41,259 nucleotides of DNA from Candidatus Cryptobacteroides faecavium (GTDB taxonomy: Bacteria > Bacteroidota > Bacteroidia > Bacteroidales > UBA932). Made by a program: the position numbers and the translations under genes. The DNA is taken from NCBI GenBank assembly GCA_017694995.1, contig JADIMB010000067.1, positions 1 through 41,259 of the forward strand. Reading direction: 5' to 3'. Under the pieces are notes generated by a model. It did not search any database. It was not told where the DNA came from and saw only the letters and a list, made by a program, of their open reading frames with translations. Shown piece by piece: positions 22,843-31,209 of the stretch (position 1 is its first letter; each line of letters starts with the position of its first letter).

Positions 22843-23562
22843 ATGACCAGACTGAGTGTCAACATAAACAAAATAGCCACACTCCGCAATGCCAGAGGAG
22901 GGAATATGCCTGATGTGGAAAAGGCGGCGGAGGACTGTGAAAGGTTCGGGGCCGAAGGGATTACCGTTCACCCCAGGCCGGACGAAAGGCATATACGGTA
23001 CTCTGACGTGCGCGCCATAAAGCCGCTTCTCCGGACTGAATTCAACATAGAAGGCAATCCTGTCCCTAGATTCGTGGACCTGGTGACAGAAGTCAGGCCG
23101 GCTCAGGTGACCCTCGTGCCGGACGCTGCAGACGCCCTCACCTCGAACGCCGGATGGGATACAATAAAGAACAGGGGCTTCCTTTCGGAAATATGCAGGG
23201 AATTCAAGAGCCACGGGATACGCACATCCATTTTTATAGACCCGGACCCGGCCATGGCGGAAGGCGCGGCGGCTTGCGGATGCGACCGCGTGGAGCTTTA
23301 TACCGAAGGATATGCAAGTGCATACCATGCCGGGAAAGAGGCGGCCATTGCCCCCTACCTTAAAACGGCAGAAGCAGCCAGGGAATGTGGGCTGGGACTG
23401 AACGCCGGGCATGACCTCAACCTTGAGAACCTGGAATATTTCATACGGACCATTCCATGGACAGACGAGGTCTCCATAGGGCACGCAATAATCTGCGACG
23501 CCCTGTACATGGGACTGGAAAAAACTATACAGGCATACCTCTCCAAAATAAAGATTTTTTAA
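22843..23562 (+). CDS. pdxJ: Pyridoxine 5'-phosphate synthase
   Basis: 239 residues from the ATG at 22843 ([20 protein letters not shown], the conserved PdxJ start). The frame is open 66 nt further up, through the predicted promoter, so that extension is rejected. Catalytic and binding residues are in [12 protein letters not shown] (H43, R45, H50). The C-terminal phosphate-binding region [13 protein letters not shown] is intact. It condenses 1-deoxyxylulose 5-phosphate with 3-amino-1-hydroxyacetone 1-phosphate in vitamin B6 synthesis. The next gene (ompH2) has its own -7 element overlapping the pdxJ stop. Confidence 0.95.
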   Translation: MTRLSVNINKIATLRNARGGNMPDVEKAAEDCERFGAEGITVHPRPDERHIRYSDVRAIKPLLRTEFNIEGNPVPRFVDLVTEVRPAQVTLVPDAADALTSNAGWDTIKNRGFLSEICREFKSHGIRTSIFIDPDPAMAEGAAACGCDRVELYTEGYASAYHAGKEAAIAPYLKTAEAARECGLGLNAGHDLNLENLEYFIRTIPWTDEVSIGHAIICDALYMGLEKTIQAYLSKIKIF

Positions 23563-23563
23563 T

Positions 23564-23571
23564 TATCTTTG
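23564..23571 (+). promoter_or_regulatory. -7 element (TATCTTTG) upstream of the second ompH-like gene
   Basis: TATCTTTG fits TAnnTTTG and begins 1 nt after the pdxJ stop. A 7-bp stem (23573-23579 with 23589-23595) follows at once and would lie at the start of the message. The leader to the ATG is about 58 nt. Confidence 0.5.
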
Positions 23572-23636
23572 TGGCCTGTTTGGCCTTGACAGGCCGTCGA
23601 TAATCCACAAGAAAACAACGAAAACAACTTATAATA

Positions 23637-24248
23637 ATGAAAAATGCATCATTGATTCTCAGCATTGTTGCCCTGCTGGCAGCTGCTGCCTTTGGAATAA
23701 TCCTGTTCACATCCGACAAAGAGACAACTGACAAATCCGCAGAAAGCGCTGCCGTCGCCCCTGCATCACAAGGGGATATAGTCTATATACAGCTGGACCG
23801 GATCCTTCAGGAATATGACATGGCAAATGACCTCAGGTCTGTAGTAGAGACAAAAGTGCAGAACATCCAGGCAGAGGTCGACAGAAGGGGCAAAAAGCTT
23901 GAAAGTGATGTCAACGATTTCCAGGAGAAGCTTAACAAAGGGCTGATGACACGTTCCGTGGCAGAGGTGCAGAGCGAGAAACTGAGGCAGCAGGAGACTG
24001 ACTTCAACACATACGCCAACCAGAAGCAGGCTGAAATCCTGGAGGAGCAGCAGGTCATGATGAACCAGCTGGCAGACGCTATCAAGACTTTCCTTGACAA
24101 ATACAACGAGGACAAGAAATACGCCCTGATCCTCACGAACCAGGGAGGCGCGCCGGTAATAACCGGAGATGCGGCTCTGGACATTACGGATGACGTGCTC
24201 GCAAAGCTCAATGAAGAGTATGTGAAGAACAAGAACAAAAAAGACTAA
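23637..24248 (+). CDS. OmpH/Skp-family protein with uncleaved-type N-terminal anchor
   Basis: 203 residues. The N-terminus MKNASLILSIVALLAAAAFGIILFTSD is a single hydrophobic helix without a clear signal peptidase site, suggesting a membrane anchor. After a linker comes GDIVYIQLDRILQEYDMANDL, then a long charged coiled coil (~70-155), and a C-terminal strand YALILTNQGGAPVITGDAALDITDDVL, matching the OmpH fold. It is a second Skp-like paralogue besides the one next to bamA. It may act at the inner membrane surface. It is followed after 14 nt by a glycosyltransferase gene. Confidence 0.85.
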   Translation: MKNASLILSIVALLAAAAFGIILFTSDKETTDKSAESAAVAPASQGDIVYIQLDRILQEYDMANDLRSVVETKVQNIQAEVDRRGKKLESDVNDFQEKLNKGLMTRSVAEVQSEKLRQQETDFNTYANQKQAEILEEQQVMMNQLADAIKTFLDKYNEDKKYALILTNQGGAPVITGDAALDITDDVLAKLNEEYVKNKNKKD

Positions 24249-24262
24249 AGGCACCGGCAATC

Positions 24263-25393
24263 TTGAGAATAGCAATACTGTCATGCTTCTATCCCTACAG
24301 GGGAGGAATATCTCAGTTTAACGCATGTCTGTACGGCGAACTGAGTAAAGAGCATATTGTCAAGGCATTCAATTTCAAACGGCAGTATCCTGAATTCCTT
24401 TTCCCGGGCAAGACACAGTACGTGACAGCCGATGACGAGGCCGTACCGGTAGAGAGTACATCCCTGCTGGATACGGCCAATCCGTTTTCATATATAAAGA
24501 CACTCCGGGCGATAAAGGATTGGAAGCCGGACCTGCTGCTCGTCAGATACTGGATGTCATATTTCGCGCCCTCTCTCGGATTCATCACCAGGCATATGAG
24601 GGGAAGATGCACCGTGGTGTCGATACTTGACAATGTAATCCCGCACGAACAGCGTTTCTTTGACAGGCCGTTCACCAAGTATTTCCTGAAAGGCAGTGAC
24701 GGGTGCGTCACATTATGCGAGGCGGTGGCAAAAGACCTGCTGAGAATCAGACCGGATGCAGTCCATACAGTAATCCAGCATCCGCTCTACTCCCATTTCG
24801 GGGAGAAGATTCCGAGAGACAAGGCGGAAGAGAGACTGCATATCGCCCCGGGAAAGAAGACCATCCTGTTTTTCGGGCTAATACGTGAATACAAGGGTCT
24901 TGACATACTTATCGAAGCTTTCAAGACCCTGGACGACAGCTATCAGCTGGTCATCGCAGGTGAGCCATACGGCTCGTTCTCACCGTACCGGAAGCTGATT
25001 GACAGCTCGGGATGTCCTGACCGGATACATACATTCCTGGACTACATCAAGGACTCTGAAGTGAAAACGTTCTTTTCAGCTGCAGATGTCGTAGTACTCC
25101 CTTACAGGAGCGCCACACAGAGCGGGATCAGCTCGGTTTCATATCATTTCGAAATCCCGATGATAGTGACTGATGTCGGAGGCATGAAAGAGACTATAGG
25201 AGACAAAGGTACAGGAATAATCTCAAAAGAATGCACCCCGGATTCGGTCCGTAACGCCATACTGTACTTCTTCAGTGACCCAGGTATCGGAGAAAGATGC
25301 CGGGAAGAGATCCGCAAGGAAAAAGAAAGGCTGTCATGGAAAACATTCTGCAGGAAACTGCTCGATTTTTCAGACCAAATAAAAAAGAAATAA
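24263..25393 (+). CDS. Family 4 glycosyltransferase (TTG start)
   Basis: 376 residues. There is no in-frame ATG or GTG near the conserved start; translation most likely begins at TTG 24263, because RIAILSCFYPYRGGISQFNACLYGEL, the typical GT-B N-terminal strand and loop, follows directly. The C-terminal Rossmann lobe has KKTILFFGLIREYKGLDILIEAF, then AADVVVLPYRSATQSGISSVSYHFEIPMIVTDVGGMKE, which includes a donor-binding region typical of GT4. It transfers a sugar from a nucleotide donor in the cytoplasm; the substrate cannot be told. It lies 14 nt after ompH2 and 1 nt before the LysM gene, so the three are one transcript. Confidence 0.85.
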   Translation: MRIAILSCFYPYRGGISQFNACLYGELSKEHIVKAFNFKRQYPEFLFPGKTQYVTADDEAVPVESTSLLDTANPFSYIKTLRAIKDWKPDLLLVRYWMSYFAPSLGFITRHMRGRCTVVSILDNVIPHEQRFFDRPFTKYFLKGSDGCVTLCEAVAKDLLRIRPDAVHTVIQHPLYSHFGEKIPRDKAEERLHIAPGKKTILFFGLIREYKGLDILIEAFKTLDDSYQLVIAGEPYGSFSPYRKLIDSSGCPDRIHTFLDYIKDSEVKTFFSAADVVVLPYRSATQSGISSVSYHFEIPMIVTDVGGMKETIGDKGTGIISKECTPDSVRNAILYFFSDPGIGERCREEIRKEKERLSWKTFCRKLLDFSDQIKKK

Positions 25394-25394
25394 G

Positions 25395-27077
25395 ATGACC
25401 AAAAGATTCCTATCCATACTGGTATCAGGATTATGTCTTGTGTACGCAGGACATGTGTCCCATGCCCAAAGCTATAATACACCCCCTGTAAGTGTCTCCA
25501 CGGAAAAAGTCAAGATGGAGGGAAAACAGTACTATTCCCACAGAGTGCTTGAGAAACAGACAATTTACTCCATCAGCAAGGCATACGGGGTGAGTCCGGA
25601 TGACATATACATGGCCAACCCGGGCCTCCGGGAGACAGGCCTGAAAAAGGATTCCGTGATACTGATCCCGGACAAGTCCGCCGACAAGGTGCAGGACAGC
25701 AAGCGGAAGAAGAAAATGAAAGACAAGGAGGAATACATCATCCACACTGTAAGGTGGTATGAAGACCTTGATGTGATATCAGAGAAATACGGGGTGCCGG
25801 TCGACCTGATAATGAGCGAGAACGGGCTTAAAGGGCGCAAGCTGAAAAACAGGCAGAAACTCAGAATCCCTGTCGTCCCGGAAAGTGAAGCGGGGCAGCA
25901 TGAAACCGCCGTCGCGGATGCAGACGGACAGGAGACCGTGCCGCCTTCAGGCACAGAACAGTCAGAGGAACCGTCCAGGGTGGATGAAAGCCCTGCGGCG
26001 ATGTATCTGTTCCCGTCCAGGACTGTAAGCATCTCGCTCCTGCTTCCGCTTAACGCAAAGGACAGCACAGCAGGAAGCAGAAGCAACATGGATTTTTACA
26101 GCGGGGCGCTTCTGGCGGCCAGGGACATGGGGGAAAAAGGCATAAACATCGACCTGAGTGTATATGACACGGCAGACGGTCAGCTCCATGTCACAGAAGA
26201 GAGGCTGAAAAAGAGCGATGTCGTAATAGGTCCTGTCTCATATGGGGATTTGGGCAGGCTCATGGCATCAGCGCCGAACAGCACTTATGTAGTGTCGCCT
26301 CTCGACCATCGCGCAGAGCAGCTTTCCGCCTCTTACAAGAACTTCATCCAGGTACCGGCATCCTATGAAAAGCAGTATGAGGACCTGGTCAGCTGGATAG
26401 ATGAAGAACGTACGCCACATGACTCTGTAATAGTAATATACGAAAAGAACTCAAGAGACCGGAGCATAATAGACAACCTGGAGCAGCGTATGGAAAGCGC
26501 CGGAATAAGCTACCAGCCATTCTCCTACAGCATTCTTGAAGGAAGGGACATTCTTGATCCGCTCCGCAGGAAGATGGCATTGACAGCCAAGACACATTTC
26601 CTTATCGCCTCGGAAAGTGAAGCTTTTGTCAATGATGTAGTAAGGAACATCAACCTCATGATACATGAGAAATTCGATGTGGCACTATACGCGCTGTCGA
26701 AAATAAGGGGTTTCGAGACGATTGAAGTGGAGAACCTGCACAACGCCAACCTCCATGTCTCCACTTCCTACTATATCGACTATGACCGGAAAGAGGTACA
26801 GGACTTCATAATGGAATACAGAGCCCTGTTCAACACAGAGCCGACCCCGTTTGCCTTCCAGGGATACGACATCACCAGGTACTTCTCCGAAGTATGCTCA
26901 AAATACGGGAAAGCGTGGTCATCGATGCTGTCTATGGTCGAAGAAGAGATGCTCCAGTCCGAATTCAAGTTCTCGCGCGTGAAAGTAGGCGGTTCGGAAA
27001 TAGGATATGTGAACTCCGGCGTGAGACGTATAGTATACGGGCCGGACTACAGCGTCAGCCTTTCAAAAGGTCTTTAG
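25395..27077 (+). CDS. LysM-domain protein with type 1 periplasmic-binding-protein-like C-terminus
   Basis: 560 residues with signal MTKRFLSILVSGLCLVYAGHVSHA. Two LysM modules (~46-95, HRVLEKQTIYSISKAYGVSPDDIYMANPG; ~115-160, HTVRWYEDLDVISEKYGVPVDLIMSENG) should bind peptidoglycan. After a low-complexity linker, residues ~210-560 (SISLLLPLNAKDSTAG, MDFYSGALLAARDMGEKGINIDLSVYDT, DVVIGPVSYGDLGRLM) form a PBP1/branched-chain-substrate-binding-like fold of the LpoA type. Such LysM-PBP1 proteins are common in Bacteroidetes and poorly characterised. A regulatory role in cell-wall synthesis is a guess by analogy with LpoA. The 3' end overlaps recN by 23 nt tail-to-tail. Confidence 0.82.
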   Translation: MTKRFLSILVSGLCLVYAGHVSHAQSYNTPPVSVSTEKVKMEGKQYYSHRVLEKQTIYSISKAYGVSPDDIYMANPGLRETGLKKDSVILIPDKSADKVQDSKRKKKMKDKEEYIIHTVRWYEDLDVISEKYGVPVDLIMSENGLKGRKLKNRQKLRIPVVPESEAGQHETAVADADGQETVPPSGTEQSEEPSRVDESPAAMYLFPSRTVSISLLLPLNAKDSTAGSRSNMDFYSGALLAARDMGEKGINIDLSVYDTADGQLHVTEERLKKSDVVIGPVSYGDLGRLMASAPNSTYVVSPLDHRAEQLSASYKNFIQVPASYEKQYEDLVSWIDEERTPHDSVIVIYEKNSRDRSIIDNLEQRMESAGISYQPFSYSILEGRDILDPLRRKMALTAKTHFLIASESEAFVNDVVRNINLMIHEKFDVALYALSKIRGFETIEVENLHNANLHVSTSYYIDYDRKEVQDFIMEYRALFNTEPTPFAFQGYDITRYFSEVCSKYGKAWSSMLSMVEEEMLQSEFKFSRVKVGGSEIGYVNSGVRRIVYGPDYSVSLSKGL

Positions 27078-28731
27078 CATTAGCTACCGCGGCATCCGAA
27101 AGGACTGAGCCGCTAAGCATCCTCGCGACTTCAAGGACCCGCTGCTCTCCGGAGAGCTTCTGTATGGTGGTCTCGGCTTTTGAAGACACCGGATCTATAC
27201 TCTTGCTCACCAGGTAGTGGGCTGTCCCCTTTGCCGCGACCTGCGGAAGATGCGTTATTGCAAATACCTGCATATACTTCCCCATTTCGCATATCATGGT
27301 ACCCATCCTGTCAGCCACGCTCCCGGAGACTCCCGTGTCTATCTCATCAAAAATCATCGTAGGCATCTTCTGGAACTGCGCCATGACCGACTTCAAAGAC
27401 AGCATGATGCGTGAGAGCTCACCTCCGGAGGCGCACTTTGCCACATCAACGGGGTCTTTCCCTGATGAGGAAAAAAGGAATGTAACTGTATCGCGTCCCG
27501 AAGAGGTCATCTCGGACATGAGCACATCCACTTTGAAGACAGAGAAAGGCAGCTCCAGGAAATGGAGCTTTTCCTGTATAGAAGAAGCAAGGGCGGGAGC
27601 GGCCTTCATACGCGAGAGATGGATCCTCTCCGCGGTCCCGTCAAGCTTTTTCTCCGCCTCTGCAAGCATATGTTCCAGCTCCGCCTTCTTCTCCTGCAAG
27701 GCAGCCGTGCCTGAAATGGATGCGGATAAAGAATCCCTGTAGCTTATCAGCTCGCTTATACTTCTGCACGAATATCTCTGCATCAGCCCGTACAGCTGGG
27801 ATATCCTGTCATCCACGGCCTGAAGTCTTTCAGGAGACACATCAATCGAGGAATTAAGTCCGGAAATCTCGCCGCCTATGTCATCCAGCTCAAGCCGGCA
27901 GGATTCAATGCGCCCCGCCAGCGCTGCGGCATCAGGAATATATCCGGATATTTTCCCTATACAGCGCTCCGCTTCTTTAAGCAAAGAGGAAACAGATTTC
28001 GCCCCGTCATCATAGCCTCCGGAGAATGAAGCCTCTACTGTGCACAGATTTTCCTTGATCTCCTCGGCATTCGCCAGAGCCTTCTGCTCTTTCTCCAGCT
28101 CCTCAAGCTCCCCGTCACGCAGCCTGGCTCCATCCAGCTGCCGGAATACAGATTCGTTATACTCCTTCTCCGATGTCTCTTTCTCAATCCGCCCAGCCAC
28201 ATCTGCAATCTGCTCCTTAAGTGCAGCAGCCTCATCCCATACTTCCCTGAAAGAGGCAAGCAGCCCGCCGTTCCCCGCAAAACTGTCCAGTACAGACAGC
28301 TGGAATCTCCTGTCCGAAAGCAGCAAGGTCTGATGCTGGGAATGTATATCCACAAGACGGGACGAAATGGAAGAAAGGACCTGTACGGGTACAGGGCAGT
28401 CATTAAGGAATGCCCTGGAACGACCGGACCGGCTCACCACCCTGCGGATCATTATGCGGTCCGGATCCCATTCGACATCGGCCTCATCCATCATATGGCG
28501 AAGCTGCATGTCATCTGAATCGGCATCAAACTCAGCCTCTATCACACAGTTGTCCGCAGAACTCCCGATTACCGAAGAATCAGTCCTGGCCCCAAGTACC
28601 ATGGACAAGGCGCCGATTATTATCGACTTGCCGGCACCTGTCTGCCCTGTAATAATGACAAGGCCCTCCGGAAAATCTATATCCAGAGAGTCTATCAGCA
28701 CATAATTCTTTACCAGTAACCGTCTGAGCAT
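27055..28731 (-). CDS. recN: DNA repair protein RecN
   Basis: 558 residues, full length. Walker A GQTGAGKS at 29-36 follows LLVKNYVLIDSLDIDFPEG. A long coiled-coil central region is interrupted in the usual way. The C-terminal half has the ABC signature CASGGELSRIMLSLKSV and Walker B TMIFDEIDTGVSG, then ITHLPQVAAKG. RecN is an SMC-like ATPase acting in double-strand-break repair. It follows rpoZ by 8 nt and is the last gene of trxB-bamD-rpoZ-recN. It converges on the LysM gene with a 23-nt overlap and no room for a separate terminator. Confidence 0.95.
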   Translation of the reverse strand: MLRRLLVKNYVLIDSLDIDFPEGLVIITGQTGAGKSIIIGALSMVLGARTDSSVIGSSADNCVIEAEFDADSDDMQLRHMMDEADVEWDPDRIMIRRVVSRSGRSRAFLNDCPVPVQVLSSISSRLVDIHSQHQTLLLSDRRFQLSVLDSFAGNGGLLASFREVWDEAAALKEQIADVAGRIEKETSEKEYNESVFRQLDGARLRDGELEELEKEQKALANAEEIKENLCTVEASFSGGYDDGAKSVSSLLKEAERCIGKISGYIPDAAALAGRIESCRLELDDIGGEISGLNSSIDVSPERLQAVDDRISQLYGLMQRYSCRSISELISYRDSLSASISGTAALQEKKAELEHMLAEAEKKLDGTAERIHLSRMKAAPALASSIQEKLHFLELPFSVFKVDVLMSEMTSSGRDTVTFLFSSSGKDPVDVAKCASGGELSRIMLSLKSVMAQFQKMPTMIFDEIDTGVSGSVADRMGTMICEMGKYMQVFAITHLPQVAAKGTAHYLVSKSIDPVSSKAETTIQKLSGEQRVLEVARMLSGSVLSDAAVANAKDLLKG

Positions 28732-28739
28732 ATCCTGTG

Positions 28740-29063
28740 TCAGTCCTCAGTCTCCTGGTTCTGGGCCATTCTGTAGTAAATCTCCCCGGACTCAAACTCG
28801 GAAATGGCTACAAGTCCAGGTTTAGGCTGTTTTTCATAATATTTGGAAATCTCTATCTGCTCCCTGTTCTCGAATACCTCTTCCATGGTATCCCTGTCAT
28901 TCTTGAAGTCCTCAAGCTTCTTTGTAAGCTCTTTCTTTTCAGCCATGGCTATCTGGTTTGCCCTTTTTGAGAGAATGACCACAGTTTCATAGATATTGCC
29001 TGTCGGAGCGGCAAGGTCGCACAAATCCCTTGTGATGGTGTTTGTAGGAATTTTCTTATTCAT
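28740..29063 (-). CDS. rpoZ: RNA polymerase omega subunit (Bacteroidetes type)
   Basis: 107 residues. The opening TRDLCDLAAPTGNIYETVVILSKRANQIAMAEKKEL matches the omega/Rpb6-like family as found in Bacteroidales, with the conserved NIYETVVILSKRANQI helix. The C-terminus continues with a charged helix and ends GEIYYRMAQNQETED. It would bind the beta-prime subunit and aid polymerase assembly. It lies between bamD and recN in a compact operon. Confidence 0.88.
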   Translation of the reverse strand: MNKKIPTNTITRDLCDLAAPTGNIYETVVILSKRANQIAMAEKKELTKKLEDFKNDRDTMEEVFENREQIEISKYYEKQPKPGLVAISEFESGEIYYRMAQNQETED

Positions 29064-29117
29064 ATTCTTTATGTATTTTCTTACATTTAATTATACATGA
29101 CTGCCGGCATACCGGTT

Positions 29118-30107
29118 TCATTTTTTTTCAGCGCCTTCCGCCGCATTGATTTCCTTCTCATCCAGCACTGCCTCTTCCACTACATCCTCCTTGGACTCCT
29201 TGAGCAGCTTCTTGCTGGCACGGTCCTCCTTACGGCTTTCCTTGACAAGCTTCTTGCGTTCCTTCGCGAAATCCCGCTCGTCCGCATCCTCATAGACAGT
29301 CGTGTCGACAGGTCTTCCCAAAGCTTTCTGGGCCCTGCGGTACAGCACGTCGAGCTCCTTTCTGTATGGGGATACAGGAAGCTCCCCTATGAAGTTGTAG
29401 TAATCGTCCAGGAACACCAGATACCGGTCCTTCTGCTTGGCCCTTACACTCAACTGGGCATACTTGTACGAGGACATCGCAATATAATAGAGGATATCTT
29501 CACGGAATATATTCTCCGAATTGTCCTTCAGCACATTGCGCAACGCCACCCTCGAGGCGATATAGTCTTCCATTTTATAATACAGCCGTGCCGCCTCGTA
29601 TGCCTTGGTGTCCAGCCGTTTGTTAAGGTCGTCAAGCATTTCGCTGCAGACCTGGCCATGCTCCGTTTCCGGATGTTCAAGAAGATATTCATTGATGGCG
29701 TTGATGGCATTATGCGTAGGGGCCTGGTCGAGTTCATACCTCAATGTGGACCTGTAAAGGCAGTCCAGCCTGAGGAATCTCGCCTCCGAAGCGAACGGGC
29801 TGCGGGGAAAACTTTCCACGAAGTCCGAGAAATTCGTTTCCGCCGTATAATAATCCGAAGCCCTGTAGTTGCTCAATCCCCAGTAATACCTGACTGTATC
29901 GTCCCTTTCAGTCCCGTTGGTCAGCACAGACAGAGACTCGAACAAGGCAGCTGCTTTCTGGTACTTTTCTTCATTGAAATACTTGAATGCCGCATCATAT
30001 TTTATGTCGGCGTCATTACTGTTCAGCAGCAGTTCATACTGCGACTTGCATGAAGCAGCCAGGAGCATTGCACCCAGCGCCAGAAAGAAAAACCTGATGT
30101 ATTTCAT
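29118..30107 (-). CDS. bamD: Outer membrane assembly lipoprotein BamD
   Basis: 329 residues from the ATG at 30107; a GTG two codons earlier is possible. Lipoprotein signal ends LLAASC (Cys20). TPR-like helices follow (KYDAAFKYFNEEKYQKAAALFESL; YYWGLSNYRASDYYTAETNFSDFVESFPRSPFASEARF), the BamD/YfiO pattern. The last ~65 residues are a highly charged Lys/Glu-rich tail (RKKLVKESRKEDRASKKLL) beyond the usual fold. It partners BamA at the periplasmic face of the outer membrane. It is 38 nt after trxB and 54 nt before rpoZ. Confidence 0.92.
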   Translation of the reverse strand: MKYIRFFFLALGAMLLAASCKSQYELLLNSNDADIKYDAAFKYFNEEKYQKAAALFESLSVLTNGTERDDTVRYYWGLSNYRASDYYTAETNFSDFVESFPRSPFASEARFLRLDCLYRSTLRYELDQAPTHNAINAINEYLLEHPETEHGQVCSEMLDDLNKRLDTKAYEAARLYYKMEDYIASRVALRNVLKDNSENIFREDILYYIAMSSYKYAQLSVRAKQKDRYLVFLDDYYNFIGELPVSPYRKELDVLYRRAQKALGRPVDTTVYEDADERDFAKERKKLVKESRKEDRASKKLLKESKEDVVEEAVLDEKEINAAEGAEKK

Positions 30108-30145
30108 ATGCACTTGTTGATGAGCTATAAAATTGTAAGGAACAA

Positions 30146-31072
30146 CTATTTGTGTGAAGAAAGGAACCTCTCAAGGTCAAGCGCGGCCCGGCATCCGGAT
30201 GCCGCAGCAGTGACAGCCTGCCTGTAAAGCGGGTCCTGGACATCTCCGGCGGCAAATACCCCCTCCACATTCGTCCTGGATGTCTTCCCTTCTGTGATGA
30301 TATAGCCGTTTTCGTCCAGATTAACCCACTTCCCGAACAGCTCTGAATTCGGATGGTGGCCGATGGCAAGGAAAAAGCCGTCTATCTTTATCTCGAACTC
30401 AGTCCCGTCCTTCCGCACAAGCCTGGCGCCTGTCACACCTGACATGTCGCCGAGGATCTCCCTGGTATTGCAGTTCCACAATATCTCGATGTTGGCAGTA
30501 TTCCTCACACGCTCCTGCATGGCTTCCGACGCCCTCAGCACATCCCTGCGGACAATCATATAGACCTTCTCGCAAAGAGAAGCCAGATAAGTGGCCTCCT
30601 CACAGGCGGTATCCCCGCCTCCTACTACCGCCACTGTCTTTTTCCTGTAGAAAAAGCCGTCGCAGGTGGCACAGGCCGAGACCCCCATGCCCTTGAACTT
30701 CTCCTCTGAAGGCAGTCCGAGATACTTGGCTGTAGCTCCTGTCGCAATGACAAGGGCCTCCGCCTCGATTTCATGTCCGCTGTCGACCGTTATGCGGAAC
30801 GGACGCGAAGAAAGGTCTGCAGAAGTCACCGTCCCCCTCCTGATATCCGCGCCGAGACGTCCTGCCTGGGCCCTCATTGCATCCATGAGCCCCTGGCCGT
30901 CAATCCCTTTCTCGAATCCGGGAAAGTTCTCAATATCAGTAGTAGTCGTCAGCTGTCCTCCAGGCTGAAGACCTTCATACAACACCGGCACCAGTCCGGC
31001 CCTTGAAGCATAAATCGCTGCTGTGTAGCCCGCCGGCCCACCACCGACAATGAGGCACTGTATATGTTCCAT
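30146..31072 (-). CDS. trxB: Thioredoxin-disulfide reductase
   Basis: 308 residues, normal length. FAD-binding GGGPAGYTAAIYASRAG at the N-terminus, redox-active C134-A-T-C137 in SACATCDGFFY, NADPH-binding VVGGGDTACEEATYLA, and the C-terminal FAD motif VEGVFAAGDVQD are all present. It reduces thioredoxin using NADPH in the cytoplasm. A -7 element TATATTTG lies on the minus strand at 31108-31115. It is probably the first gene of trxB-bamD-rpoZ-recN. Confidence 0.95.
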   Translation of the reverse strand: MEHIQCLIVGGGPAGYTAAIYASRAGLVPVLYEGLQPGGQLTTTTDIENFPGFEKGIDGQGLMDAMRAQAGRLGADIRRGTVTSADLSSRPFRITVDSGHEIEAEALVIATGATAKYLGLPSEEKFKGMGVSACATCDGFFYRKKTVAVVGGGDTACEEATYLASLCEKVYMIVRRDVLRASEAMQERVRNTANIEILWNCNTREILGDMSGVTGARLVRKDGTEFEIKIDGFFLAIGHHPNSELFGKWVNLDENGYIITEGKTSRTNVEGVFAAGDVQDPLYRQAVTAAASGCRAALDLERFLSSHK

Positions 31073-31107
31073 ATCCTTTTCCTTTTTTACGTAAAATGCA
31101 CAACCCG

Positions 31108-31115
31108 CAAATATA
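31108..31115 (-). promoter_or_regulatory. -7 element (TATATTTG) upstream of trxB
   Basis: Minus-strand TATATTTG fits TAnnTTTG, 35 nt before the trxB ATG. The same short gap holds the divergent NigD-like promoter. Confidence 0.55.
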
Positions 31116-31143
31116 CATAATTATTTTTTAAGTAATGATTTTT

Positions 31144-31151
31144 TATATTTG
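31144..31151 (+). promoter_or_regulatory. -7 element (TATATTTG) upstream of the NigD-like gene
   Basis: TATATTTG fits TAnnTTTG; the leader to the ATG at 31210 is about 50 nt. No clear -33 box in the surrounding A/T runs. Confidence 0.5.
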
Positions 31152-31209
31152 TATGCAAGAATTCTGCAAATGCCGGTTTATTATTCTGAATTCTTAAAAT
31201 CATATCGCC

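Noticed and set aside
22708..23484. Upstream extension of the nadK frame (541 codons in all)
   Set aside because: It lies opposite pdxJ, has no NAD-kinase homology and would cover both divergent promoters; the ATG at 22707 gives a normal-length NadK.
29097..30053. Open frame of 318 codons on the plus strand
   Set aside because: Antisense shadow of bamD with no domain of its own.
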